15,656 nucleotides of DNA, taken from CAYMEV01 sp964431655 [NCBI: uncultured bacterium]. Lineage in GTDB: Bacteria; CAYMEV01. The notes beneath the pieces are model-generated. The model worked only from the letters and a program-made list of their open reading frames with translations, was not told where the DNA came from and searched no databases. Of the stretch, positions 1-7,295 are shown piece after piece. The stretch is from assembly GCA_964431655.1 (NCBI GenBank), contig CAYSKJ010000069.1, positions 1 through 15,656 of the forward strand, written 5' to 3'. Numbering within the stretch: position 1 is the stretch's first letter; each line of letters starts with the position of its first letter. The position numbers were made by a program, and so were the translations under genes.

Positions 1-876
1 TTTCAGCACATTGAATATCTCTTCCTTCTTCTCTTCAAAGGGATAGGTGCCTTCTCCCCTTTTATCGGTAACAAGGATAAGATGATAGCCGAACTGTGTT
101 TTAACAGGATCGGAGAGGGTTCCTTTATCAAGGCTGAAAGATGTTTCTTCAAAAGGTTTGACCATTTTACCCCGGTCAAAGAAGCCGAGGTCTCCTCCCC
201 TCTGACTGCTGGGGCAGTCAGAGTACTCTCTAGCCAGCTTATCAAAATCCTCTGCAGGGTTTTTTATTTTTTCCCTTATTTCTGTTATCCTCTTTAATGC
301 CTCCTCTTCAGGGTATTTGTCAAAGGAAACAAGGATATGGGATGCCTTTACAGACTCCTGGTGCTTGAAATTATGAACCTGCTCATTGTAGAAATTTTTA
401 AGCTCTTCTTCTGTGGGATCGGCATAACCCCTGCCTGAAATTATTTTCTCAATTACAAGCTCTCTCCTTAAAGTATCCATAAAACTTGATTCTGAGAAAC
501 CCTGCCTGCTTATAAAATTAGCAAACTCCTCATCAGATCCGAAATTGGATTTTATCTTCTTTGAAAATTCATCCACAGCATCATCTGCCACTTTAATATT
601 ATTCTCCCTGGCATAGATATCAAGAGCCAGGTCATTTGTCATCTTCTGGAGTATATCCTTTTTATTGGCCTTCAGGATTTCTTCGGGAATATCTTCTATC
701 TTGTATCCAGTAAGGGATATAAGATCATTAACCTTTTCATCGAGCTGTTTTGCAGTAATAACATCCTCTCCAACCCTGGCGACAATCTCATCTTTGGTTT
801 CCTGTCCATTTTCGCCTGCACAGGAAATAGATGCTGATAATAATAAAACCATCACGACAGTTAAAATTCTTTGCAT
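1..876 (-). CDS. SurA/PrsA-like parvulin peptidyl-prolyl isomerase, predicted lipoprotein (partial, C-terminus cut)
   Basis: Reading the minus strand from the ATG at 876 gives 292 codons open to the window edge, so the C-terminus is missing. Residues 1-18 form a signal peptide with a hydrophobic core, followed by Cys19 in the context S-I-S-C. This is a lipobox-like site lacking the usual Leu at -3, as is tolerated in spirochaetes. Residues about 30-165 are helical and charged, like the SurA_N chaperone domain. Residues about 172-273 are a parvulin (PpiC/rotamase) domain, with ASHILV at 178-183, a GGDLGFF block at 227-233 and QFGYHLILV near 261-269. The family isomerises X-Pro bonds and chaperones exported proteins, so this one is probably membrane-anchored and faces the periplasm. 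A good ribosome site (GGGAGG, 6 bases upstream) supports the start. The first 16 bases overlap the end of the upstream unknown gene. Family assignment is firm; the exact orthologue (SurA, PrsA or PpiD-like) is not. Confidence 0.9.
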   Translation of the reverse strand, partial: MQRILTVVMVLLLSASISCAGENGQETKDEIVARVGEDVITAKQLDEKVNDLISLTGYKIEDIPEEILKANKKDILQKMTNDLALDIYARENNIKVADDAVDEFSKKIKSNFGSDEEFANFISRQGFSESSFMDTLRRELVIEKIISGRGYADPTEEELKNFYNEQVHNFKHQESVKASHILVSFDKYPEEEALKRITEIREKIKNPAEDFDKLAREYSDCPSSQRGGDLGFFDRGKMVKPFEETSFSLDKGTLSDPVKTQFGYHLILVTDKRGEGTYPFEEKKEEIFNVLK

Positions 877-1535
877 AATAAACCTCCCTTTTTATTCTGA
901 ATGATACCTGATTTATTAAGGTATTCATAAATTTCATTAATTATTTCAATATCCGGGCTTTCATAATTCAGCCCTTCATAGTGCTGGATAAAGCTTTTTA
1001 TCGATTCTTTCCTTACCGAAAGCAGGCCTGACAATATGATAAGGAGCTTTGCTGTCATAAAGTCCAGAAGAAGCTTTTCCGGGGATACACTTTTCTCAGG
1101 GTCCAGGCAGAAAAACCTTTTATGGATCATGCCGGCGTTTTTGAAACAGTTTTCCAGGGCGTCATGGCCCAGTCCATCATACAGGTGCAGGTATTCCTGC
1201 CTGAAGATATAAGAAATAAGGCCGTCACTTATAAGAAGGTAATCGCTGGAGGAGAATTTATCATTCCCGTCACCGGGATTAAGGCTCTTGATGATACTCC
1301 TTATGGATACGTGATAGAGCTCAAGGATCAAAATAAAAGGCGTGGCCTGGCTTCCGGCTATCTGCTCAAAAAGCACTGTTAAGGCGCTGAATTTTCCCAT
1401 GCCCTGGAAAGAACCAAAAGAAGAAATATCATAGTACCGCTTCAGGGAATCCATCCCCTCGCTGTTAATCAGCAGAGAAATCCGGCCGCAGGCATCTTCA
1501 TAATCTTTCCTGTTAAAGGCGGCTGAATTCACCAT
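861..1535 (-). CDS. Unrecognised 224-aa protein between bactofilin and foldase genes
   Basis: I do not recognise this protein. The ATG at 1535 is preceded by a GGAAGGGG ribosome site about 7 bases upstream. An in-frame TTG directly before it (1538) is possible but unnecessary. The product has no signal peptide and no clear membrane helix. It is mostly predicted helix, with hydrophobic stretches near residues 65-80 (FILILELYHVSI) and 165-178 (AKLLIILSGLLSV), and reads like a cytoplasmic all-helical protein. No catalytic or metal-binding signature is visible. The gene overlaps the end of the bactofilin gene by 23 bases and the start of the foldase gene by 16 bases, so the three are almost certainly co-transcribed and translationally coupled. 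An accessory role for the bactofilin or for envelope assembly is inference from position only. Confidence 0.8.
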   Translation of the reverse strand: MVNSAAFNRKDYEDACGRISLLINSEGMDSLKRYYDISSFGSFQGMGKFSALTVLFEQIAGSQATPFILILELYHVSIRSIIKSLNPGDGNDKFSSSDYLLISDGLISYIFRQEYLHLYDGLGHDALENCFKNAGMIHKRFFCLDPEKSVSPEKLLLDFMTAKLLIILSGLLSVRKESIKSFIQHYEGLNYESPDIEIINEIYEYLNKSGIIQNKKGGLLCKEF

Positions 1536-1938
1536 CAAAAATCGCCCCTTCCTCGATGATGAATGTCTTGCCTTTAATGCTTGATTTTACAGCACAGCCA
1601 GGGAAGAGTTTGACAATATTTGAAGCGGTAACATTTCCGCTGAACCTGCCATAGATTACAATATCCCTCGCTTCTATCCTTCCCTCGATATCACTGCCTG
1701 CCAGGCTGACGACGGTACTGCCGCATTTAATATTCCCCTTGAACCTGCCTGCAATAAATATATTCTCGGCTGAATCCATATCACCCTTAAAACTGCACTG
1801 CTTTGATACAATACTTATGGCAGAACTGGAATCCAGCTCTGAAATAATTTTGTCTTTATTGATAAGATCCCCCGTAACAGGGCTTAAACCGTATGACCTC
1901 ACTGTCTTATCGGCCTTGTCATGGCTTATAAAATTCAT
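1513..1938 (-). CDS. Bactofilin (polymer-forming cytoskeletal protein)
   Basis: The 141-aa product matches the bactofilin (DUF583) family in length and pattern. A short flexible N-terminal tail (residues 1-40) is followed by a right-handed beta-helix core, residues about 42-138. The core shows the repeating small-hydrophobic/Gly rhythm: FIAGRFKGNI at 61-70, DIEGRIEA at 83-90, VIYGRFSGNV at 94-103 and a closing IIEEGAIFDGEF. Bactofilins polymerise without nucleotide into filaments or sheets at the inner face of the membrane and organise cell-wall enzymes and cell shape. No transmembrane segment is present. The start at 1938 is well supported by GGAGGTGATTT-ATG. It is the first gene of a three-gene minus-strand unit with the 224-aa protein and the parvulin lipoprotein. 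A promoter candidate lies at 2012-2040 and a 14-base palindrome sits in the leader. Confidence 0.9.
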   Translation of the reverse strand: MNFISHDKADKTVRSYGLSPVTGDLINKDKIISELDSSSAISIVSKQCSFKGDMDSAENIFIAGRFKGNIKCGSTVVSLAGSDIEGRIEARDIVIYGRFSGNVTASNIVKLFPGCAVKSSIKGKTFIIEEGAIFDGEFSRL

Positions 1939-1959
1939 AAATCACCTCCATCTATCCAG

Positions 1960-1973
1960 AATCCTGCAGGATT
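1960..1973. promoter_or_regulatory. 14-base perfect palindrome in the bactofilin leader
   Basis: The sequence AATCCTGCAGGATT is a perfect palindrome with no loop. It sits between the predicted transcription start (about 2005) and the ribosome site of the bactofilin gene. Lack of a loop argues against an RNA hairpin and for a dimeric repressor site, but no regulator is identified. Confidence 0.3.
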
Positions 1974-2011
1974 AAACAGGAATAAATACATATTCTAACA
2001 AGGTATAACAA

Positions 2012-2040
2012 ATTATCGGAAAATCAAGATATTTAATCAA
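2012..2040 (-). promoter_or_regulatory. Candidate sigma-70 promoter of the bactofilin operon
   Basis: On the minus strand TTGATT (2040-2035) is followed after 17 bases by GATAAT (2017-2012). Both hexamers are close to consensus and the spacing is ideal. Transcription would start near 2005, leaving a leader of roughly 67 bases before the bactofilin ATG. Confidence 0.45.
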
Positions 2041-2047
2041 GAAGCTT

Positions 2048-2075
2048 TTGACTTTTAATAATTTATGCTTAATGT
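2048..2075 (+). promoter_or_regulatory. Candidate promoter of the DUF4416/radical SAM operon
   Basis: TTGACT at 2048-2053 and TAATGT at 2070-2075 are separated by 16 bases on the plus strand. The -35 is strong and the -10 is weak. A start near 2082 would give a leader of about 17 bases to the ATG at 2099. The -35 lies only 7 bases from the -35 of the divergent bactofilin promoter. Confidence 0.35.
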
Positions 2076-2098
2076 ATATATGCCTGGATATTTATTAT

Positions 2099-2626
2099 AT
2101 GATAAAAGATATAAAAAAGATTGACGCTTACATGTTTTTTGCTGTTATGGCATGCTCGCCGGAAAAGCTTCTTGAATTTTCCATGTCCTATGCGGCAGCT
2201 GCCGGCAGCGGTATCCTAATGAAATCCGGAGTAATAGACTTCACTCAATACAGCTCTTACTATAACATGGAAATGGGCTCAGGCATAATAAAACAGCTTT
2301 TTTTATCCGATAAAATAATAAAGTGCCATGAAATCGGAAAATACAAGAGAATCTCAAATCTTATAGAATCAGAATCATCAAAAAACGGCTGCAGGACTGT
2401 AAATATAGATCCGGGTTATGTAAACACCGGTCAGGTAGTACTGGCCACCACGAAATATTCACCCCACCGCCTGCCCATAGATGCAGAACTGTGGGCTGAG
2501 ATTACGCTGATAAGGCATAAAAAATCATGGTTCCCTCTTTTGTGGACTTACAAAGACTATGCTTCGGACAGGTTCACTGCCTTCTTTGATGAAGCCAGGA
2601 AGCTGATAAAGGAAAAAAAGGCTTAG
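2099..2626 (+). CDS. DUF4416 family protein
   Basis: The 175-aa product matches the DUF4416 family in length and signature. It has DFTQYSSYYNMEMG at about 47-60, then NIDPGYVNTGQVVLATTKY at 102-120 with HRLPI after it, and FPLLWTYKDY at 145-154. The biochemical function of DUF4416 is not established; it is soluble and has no signal peptide. The ATG at 2099 is chosen because family members begin shortly before the equivalent of residues 10-15. An upstream in-frame TTG at 2050 lies inside the predicted -35 box and would not be transcribed. The ribosome site is weak. The stop codon abuts the ATG of the first radical SAM gene with no intervening base, so the protein probably belongs to the same pathway as the two radical SAM proteins and the acyltransferase downstream. 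Confidence 0.85.
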   Translation: MIKDIKKIDAYMFFAVMACSPEKLLEFSMSYAAAAGSGILMKSGVIDFTQYSSYYNMEMGSGIIKQLFLSDKIIKCHEIGKYKRISNLIESESSKNGCRTVNIDPGYVNTGQVVLATTKYSPHRLPIDAELWAEITLIRHKKSWFPLLWTYKDYASDRFTAFFDEARKLIKEKKA

Positions 2627-4153
2627 ATGGAAAAAAAGGTTCTCCTTCTTTCACCCTATGCAGACCTGACATCTTACGGGTTGAGGTCCATCTCAGCCAG
2701 CCTCAAAAAAAACGGTATAGATACAATTATGGTTTTTCTTGCTGACCAGGGGGGCACCTGTTCTGATTCAGGCAGAACCGCCGGATTCTATAAGGAAGAA
2801 ACAATAAAGGAAATTGCAGAGCTGTCAAAAAACTGTATTTATATCGGCATTTCCCTGATGTCATGCTTCTTTGAAAGAATAAAAAATCTTACCCTGCGTT
2901 TGAAAGACTACACCGATATACCAGTAATCTGGGGAGGGATACATACCTTTATAGACTGGGAAGAGTCGTCAGGCATTGCAGACTTCGTTGTTGCAGGAGA
3001 CGGAGAGAAAGTATCGGTTGAGCTTGCGGGCCTTCTTTCAGTCAAATCCAGAGATTACCTGGAAAACAGTGACATATCGGGCATAAATAATCTGATCTTC
3101 AGAAAAAACGGGAAATTATACAAATCTGCTGTGCTGGGTGCTGTTATCGAAGATCTGGATTCCATCCCTGTGCCCGACATAGACCTTGAAAACAAGTTCA
3201 TAATGATAAACAGCCGGATTAAGGAATTAACCAGGGAAATTTTTTACCACTACCAGATCAGTAATCCCCTGTTTGGCCTGAAAAAAGAGGTCTACTATCA
3301 GACGCTGTCATCACGGGGATGCCCTCATTCCTGCACCTACTGCTCCAACAATATACTGAAAAGACTCAGCAGGGGCAAATACCTCAGGTTCAGAAGCCCA
3401 GAACACCTGATAAAAGAGCTTAAGATGGCAAAAGAAATATATACCGGGGTATCCTGCGTGGTATTCAGTGATGATTCTTTTATCTCCATGCCTCAAGGTA
3501 AAATACATGAATTCGCATCCCTCTATAAAAGGCATATAGGCCTCCCTTTCCGGTGCCTTGTATCCCCCGCCACCATTGATGAAGGAAAACTCCGGATTCT
3601 CCTTGATTCAGGCCTGAAAAGCATCCAGATGGGAATTGAATCGGGTTCGCCTGAAACACTCAGGCTTTATAAAAGGGCAGGCAATGTGGAGGGTATAATA
3701 AATGCAGTGAATATCCTTAACAGGTACAGGGATAATTTTGATCCTCCGGTATATGACCTGATAGTGGACAACCCCTTTGAATCACTGAAAAACAGGAAAG
3801 AAACTCTTAATCTCGTGCTTAGCCTGCCGAAACCTTTTAAAATTCAGCTCTTTTCACTAATATTGTTTCCAAAAACTGAACTTTATGATAAATATATTGA
3901 GGAAAACATGCACAATCACAGGAGCATTGATATAAAAAACCGCCAGTTCTACGAGATAGAACCTGATTATATAAATATTCTGCTTATCCTGGCTAAAAGG
4001 GATTTTCCTGCACCCATTATACGTTTTTTTGCTTCCGGCTTTTTCATCAGGCTGTTTTCCTTAAGACCCGTTAATTATATTCTGATAATGCTTGCATCGG
4101 TCTTGAGAAGACTAAAAGCCTTATTTAGCAGGCGGGGAGAACCCAGGCTGTGA
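2627..4153 (+). CDS. B12-binding domain radical SAM protein (first of a tandem pair)
   Basis: This 508-aa protein has the class B radical SAM layout. Residues about 3-140 form a Rossmann-like cobalamin-binding domain, with VLLLSPYADLTSYGLRSIS at the start, IWGGIHTF at 101-108 and VVAGDGEKVS at 121-130. The DxHxxG motif for base-off B12 binding is not seen, as in many radical SAM methylases. Residues about 222-420 form the radical SAM barrel, with cluster ligands C232-x3-C236-x2-C239 and IQMGIESGSPETL at 333-345. The tail at about 460-495 is strongly hydrophobic and then basic, suggesting membrane association. The family uses SAM and usually methylcobalamin for methylation or radical rearrangement of unactivated carbons; the substrate here is unknown. 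GTGA overlap (4150-4153) couples it to the next radical SAM gene. Possible roles are lipid methylation or cross-linking (inferred from the acyltransferase neighbour) or secondary metabolism. Confidence 0.9.
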   Translation: MEKKVLLLSPYADLTSYGLRSISASLKKNGIDTIMVFLADQGGTCSDSGRTAGFYKEETIKEIAELSKNCIYIGISLMSCFFERIKNLTLRLKDYTDIPVIWGGIHTFIDWEESSGIADFVVAGDGEKVSVELAGLLSVKSRDYLENSDISGINNLIFRKNGKLYKSAVLGAVIEDLDSIPVPDIDLENKFIMINSRIKELTREIFYHYQISNPLFGLKKEVYYQTLSSRGCPHSCTYCSNNILKRLSRGKYLRFRSPEHLIKELKMAKEIYTGVSCVVFSDDSFISMPQGKIHEFASLYKRHIGLPFRCLVSPATIDEGKLRILLDSGLKSIQMGIESGSPETLRLYKRAGNVEGIINAVNILNRYRDNFDPPVYDLIVDNPFESLKNRKETLNLVLSLPKPFKIQLFSLILFPKTELYDKYIEENMHNHRSIDIKNRQFYEIEPDYINILLILAKRDFPAPIIRFFASGFFIRLFSLRPVNYILIMLASVLRRLKALFSRRGEPRL

Positions 4154-5457
4154 GAATTCTGCTTATCCAGTCTTATACCTATGGAACAGGTGACCTTATC
4201 TATCCGCTGGGAATAGTAAACATCGGAACCATTCTCAAAAATGAGAAACACATCGTAGCCCTGTGCGATCTGAATCTTCTGGGCGAGAGCTATATGACCA
4301 GGATCTCAGATATTATCAACAATTTCAACCCCGACATAATAGGCCTGTCCATACGCAATATTGACTCTACCCATGAAAGCAGGGTACAGTTCTTTTACGA
4401 ATACATACCTCCCCTTGTCAAGCTTATAAAAAAGGCCGGGGAAAATTCTCTTATCATGGCAGGGGGCTCTGGTTTCAGTCTTTTCGCCCGGGAAATTATG
4501 AGCTCCAACCCCGAGATTGACTACGGGATCATAGGAGAAGGAGAACAGACCATGCTCAGGCTTCTTATGAATCTCGACGACCTTGAAAATGTTGAAAACC
4601 TGTGCTTCAGGAGGAATAATGAAATAATATTTACCCAGAGGAACTATAAAAATGCCATCTTCGAGTTTATCAAGCCCGATTATTCTATTCTATCTCCCAA
4701 ACTCTACTTTAAGAAAGGAGAATACAGTATAGGAATAGAAACAAAAAGGGGCTGTACAATGAAATGCTCCTACTGCTCCTATCCATACCTCAATGGTGCT
4801 CAGCTGAGATTCAGGAAGATTGAGCTTGTTCTGGAAGATATAAAAAGCCTTTATCATAATTACGGCATAGATAGATTTACATTCATCGATTCAGTATTTA
4901 ACCGGCCTTTAAAATACAGCATAGATATGGCAGAAAGGATTAAGGCTCTTAATCTTCCGGTTAAATGGTCTGCATGGTTTTCAGAACAGGGCTTTACCGA
5001 AGAATATGCAAGACTATGCCAGCAGGCGGGCTGCGATTTCTTTACCTTCTCCCCTGACGGTTTTTCAAAGGAGACTCTGATTGCCTTAAAAAAAGGCATT
5101 AAAACCGATGAAATAATTAAAATACCTGATATAATGAACAAATTCACCGGCATTTCAGTAATTATAAATTTTTTCCGGTTCCCGCCCAATCAGACCATCC
5201 TGGGATTCCTGAGGCTTGTAATATTTAACCTGAAAACCAGGCTCAAGCTGAAAGGCAGGCTTAAAGGCATAGGACTAAACAGGATAAGGATAGAACCATA
5301 TACGGACATATGCAGGAGATCTCTTAATGAAGGGATAATTGCAAAGGACCAAAGCCTCCTTTACCCTGTTTTCTACAGAAACAGAGGGATGAAACTGCTG
5401 GAAAAGGCATTTCTCATCCTTATAAATATAAAGAACTTCATAAAAGATGCCTTCTGA
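4150..5457 (+). CDS. B12-binding domain radical SAM protein (second of a tandem pair)
   Basis: The 435-aa product starts with GTG inside the stop region of the preceding gene (a 4-base GTGA overlap), so translation is probably coupled. Residues 1-140 are a cobalamin-binding-type domain, with YPLGIVNIGTILK near 18-30, PDIIGLSIRN at 61-70, MAGGSGFS at 103-110 and YGIIGEGEQT at 125-134. The radical SAM core has cluster ligands C202-x3-C206-x2-C209 within ETKRGCTMKCSYCSYPY, followed by FTFIDSVFN at 243-251. The protein is shorter than its upstream neighbour and not a close duplicate of it, so the two probably catalyse different steps or form a hetero-complex. No DxHxxG motif is visible. The C-terminal 20 residues are hydrophobic and lysine-rich. 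The reaction and substrate cannot be stated. Confidence 0.88.
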   Translation: MRILLIQSYTYGTGDLIYPLGIVNIGTILKNEKHIVALCDLNLLGESYMTRISDIINNFNPDIIGLSIRNIDSTHESRVQFFYEYIPPLVKLIKKAGENSLIMAGGSGFSLFAREIMSSNPEIDYGIIGEGEQTMLRLLMNLDDLENVENLCFRRNNEIIFTQRNYKNAIFEFIKPDYSILSPKLYFKKGEYSIGIETKRGCTMKCSYCSYPYLNGAQLRFRKIELVLEDIKSLYHNYGIDRFTFIDSVFNRPLKYSIDMAERIKALNLPVKWSAWFSEQGFTEEYARLCQQAGCDFFTFSPDGFSKETLIALKKGIKTDEIIKIPDIMNKFTGISVIINFFRFPPNQTILGFLRLVIFNLKTRLKLKGRLKGIGLNRIRIEPYTDICRRSLNEGIIAKDQSLLYPVFYRNRGMKLLEKAFLILINIKNFIKDAF

Positions 5458-5468
5458 ACCGCGTTAGC

Positions 5469-6359
5469 ATGAAAACAAGGGAATCTGTTCTAAGGGATGC
5501 AGCAAGGCTCTTTGTATGGTATCCCCTGAGGTTTATAATAGGCATTCTTCCAGTTAAAACAGCCTTCACTATTATTGATGCACTTGCTTTTATCCATTTT
5601 GTTTTCATGAACCAGGGAAAAAAAAGAATAATATGTGCCAATATTCAAAAAATCTATCCAGATGCTGAATATTGCTCCAAAAGCATGCTGAAAAAATATA
5701 CAAGGACCCACTACAGAAACCAGCTTTTCATATTTTGCATAGGCAAAATAAATAAAAGCGAAAGGTTTATTATCCAGGACAGCTCTATAGAACTGCTGAA
5801 GCCCGGAAGATCTAAAACAGGCATAATAGTTGTACACCCGCATATGCATATACCCCAGCTTGGACTTCTCCTCCTGAATAATATGGGCTGTAAGGCAGGG
5901 CAGATATTTCACCTGAATGAAGAAAACCTTAGCTTTATAGGCAGGAATGTGCAGAAAAAAATAAGGGAAAAGCTTGAAAAAAGGCTTGCTCCTCGAATGT
6001 TCCCCGCAGATTTTTTCATAAGGGAGGCGGTTGCCTGGCTTTCAGAAGGGAATATACTGCTTATATCCGGCGATGGCGCTGGATACGGCAGGATTTTTGG
6101 CAAAACAATACCGGGAACCCTTCTGGGGGAAGAATATCACTTCCCGTCATCCTATATCAGGATCGCAGAAAAGACAAAAAGCCGGCTCTTATCCATGGAA
6201 GTATCAGAAAATGGCAAATACGGCTACCTCGTCAGCTTCAAAGCATTTCCCGAAGGCCTGTACAGCCAGGGCATTATCCGGTGGTATGCGGGTGAACTGG
6301 AGAAACAGATAAGGAAATCACCCCATGGATGGCATTTTTTAGACTGGAAGAGGAATTAA
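5469..6359 (+). CDS. LpxL/HtrB-like lipid acyltransferase (LABLAT family), atypical active site
   Basis: The 296-aa length and overall order fit the lysophospholipid/lipid A acyltransferase (LpxL/HtrB) family. There is an N-terminal hydrophobic segment (about 12-48), a histidine block at 119-131 (IIVVHPHMHIPQL), an acceptor or acyl-donor region with LLISGDGAGYG at 197-207, and a closing SPHGWHFLDWK at 284-294. LpxL enzymes move an acyl chain from ACP to a lipid A precursor at the inner membrane. The family catalytic motif is H-x4-D/E; here the best alignment is H125-x4-Q130, so the acidic partner appears to be replaced. It may act on another lipid, use another acid, or have lost activity. It starts 11 bases after the second radical SAM gene with no clear ribosome site, so translation may depend on coupling. 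Its stop overlaps that of the convergent FHA gene. Confidence 0.8.
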   Translation: MKTRESVLRDAARLFVWYPLRFIIGILPVKTAFTIIDALAFIHFVFMNQGKKRIICANIQKIYPDAEYCSKSMLKKYTRTHYRNQLFIFCIGKINKSERFIIQDSSIELLKPGRSKTGIIVVHPHMHIPQLGLLLLNNMGCKAGQIFHLNEENLSFIGRNVQKKIREKLEKRLAPRMFPADFFIREAVAWLSEGNILLISGDGAGYGRIFGKTIPGTLLGEEYHFPSSYIRIAEKTKSRLLSMEVSENGKYGYLVSFKAFPEGLYSQGIIRWYAGELEKQIRKSPHGWHFLDWKRN

Positions 6360-7207
6360 CAGGTTTTAAACCTGAAATAGGTGTTTGCAATCTGTATAAT
6401 ATCCCCGTCTTTTATCTCCCTTGAACCCTCAACCTTTTCACCGTTTAAAAAGGTCCCGTTTGTGCTTTTGAGGTCCTCAATGACAAAGCCCTTTCTGCTT
6501 TCCGAATATCTAATTACAGCATGCTTCTTGCTCATCCTGGGGTCCATAAGGGATATATCGGTAAAACCTCTTCCAATGGAAGTCTCTTCATCCTTATTTA
6601 TTTCAAAGGTTATATTTTCATCATCCGACTGCATTATCAGTTCAGCTTTGGTAATATTGAGCGCAATCCCCTGGTCTTTTTCCTTTTCCAGATAGCTTTT
6701 CCATTTATCCTTGTCACTGCCCAGGTTCAGTTCCAGAGTTTGTTCTCCGGAGGTAAGCTCCTTTTCCTTCTGTTTTTTGCTTTCAAAAAAATAACCGTCA
6801 AAATAGATAATATTAATTTCATCAATATCAAGACTGTCACCCAGGGAAAGAATCTTTTTTCCAGCTGCAAGGCTGTTAACCCTAACATTTTTTTTCTCAT
6901 TTATGAACAGATAGCCCTGTGGCGTTTTCTGCATGACAAATTCCGGGTCCTTATTATCCTGCACCAGTTTGCCGTCAAGGACCTTAAAGCCGTAATAGCT
7001 CTCGTTCAGCACCATAGCCTCCCCGTTTATCAAAAGGTAGTAAAAGGGCCTGCAGCCGGGCTTTTTAAGGGGATCATAGGCAAATATCATGCTATCCTTG
7101 TAAAGCAGGGTGTTTTTGCATTTCGGGCATTTAAAGGCTACATTATTTTTATTCTTTTTGCTCATTATCTTGAGCTTTGATTCACAATAAACACATCTGA
7201 GTTCCAT
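6356..7207 (-). CDS. Zinc-ribbon and FHA domain protein
   Basis: The 283-aa protein starts with a zinc ribbon, C5-x2-C8 and C27-x2-C30. A standard FHA domain occupies about 187-281, with SIGRG at 210-214, DPRMSKKHA at 222-230 (phosphopeptide-binding Ser and His), DLKSTNGTFLNG at 245-256 and DGDIIQIANTYF at 267-278. FHA domains bind phosphothreonine peptides, which suggests a signalling or assembly adaptor reporting on a Ser/Thr kinase. Residues about 55-140 contain VRVNSLAAGKKILSLGDS and an IDEINIIYFDG ending that resemble the last strands of a second, degenerate FHA domain; this is my inference. A charged linker (143-180) joins the two parts. There is no membrane segment. The start at 7207 has only a weak AGG ribosome site. 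A good promoter candidate lies just upstream. It is monocistronic, flanked by a convergent and a divergent gene. Confidence 0.88.
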   Translation of the reverse strand: MELRCVYCESKLKIMSKKNKNNVAFKCPKCKNTLLYKDSMIFAYDPLKKPGCRPFYYLLINGEAMVLNESYYGFKVLDGKLVQDNKDPEFVMQKTPQGYLFINEKKNVRVNSLAAGKKILSLGDSLDIDEINIIYFDGYFFESKKQKEKELTSGEQTLELNLGSDKDKWKSYLEKEKDQGIALNITKAELIMQSDDENITFEINKDEETSIGRGFTDISLMDPRMSKKHAVIRYSESRKGFVIEDLKSTNGTFLNGEKVEGSREIKDGDIIQIANTYFRFKTC

Positions 7208-7235
7208 AGAGCAAACCTGTATCGTCTTTTGCCCT

Positions 7236-7263
7236 ATATTACACAGTGATATGAATTAATCAA
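7236..7263 (-). promoter_or_regulatory. Candidate sigma-70 promoter of the FHA gene
   Basis: On the minus strand TTGATT (7263-7258) and TAATAT (7241-7236) are separated by 16 bases. Transcription would start near 7229, about 22 bases before the ATG at 7207. Confidence 0.4.
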
Positions 7264-7274
7264 TAATATTCATA
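7250..7274. promoter_or_regulatory. Inverted repeat between the divergent FHA and cyclophilin promoters
   Basis: TATGAAT (7250-7256) and ATTCATA (7268-7274) form perfect 7-base inverted arms with an 11-base spacer. The dyad covers the -35 and spacer of the FHA promoter, as an operator would. The sequence is very AT-rich, so chance is possible. Confidence 0.2.
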
Positions 7275-7295
7275 AGGGGTGAGTTTCATTTAGTC

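Noticed and set aside
2048-2098. Longer DUF4416 start at the upstream in-frame TTG
   Set aside because: It falls in the predicted -35 box, has no ribosome site, and the extra residues are not expected for the family.
2705-2713. A-rich runs within genes (here, near 5090 and near 9197) as programmed frameshift sites
   Set aside because: The reading frames continue intact through each run and no alternative frame carries a recognisable domain.
4860-5189. A 109-aa minus-strand frame inside the second radical SAM gene
   Set aside because: Shadow frame; the plus-strand protein continues through it without a break.
6521-7180. A 219-aa open frame on the plus strand opposite the FHA gene
   Set aside because: It lies wholly antisense to a gene with clear zinc-ribbon and FHA motifs, its own translation shows no domain, and no ribosome site supports it.
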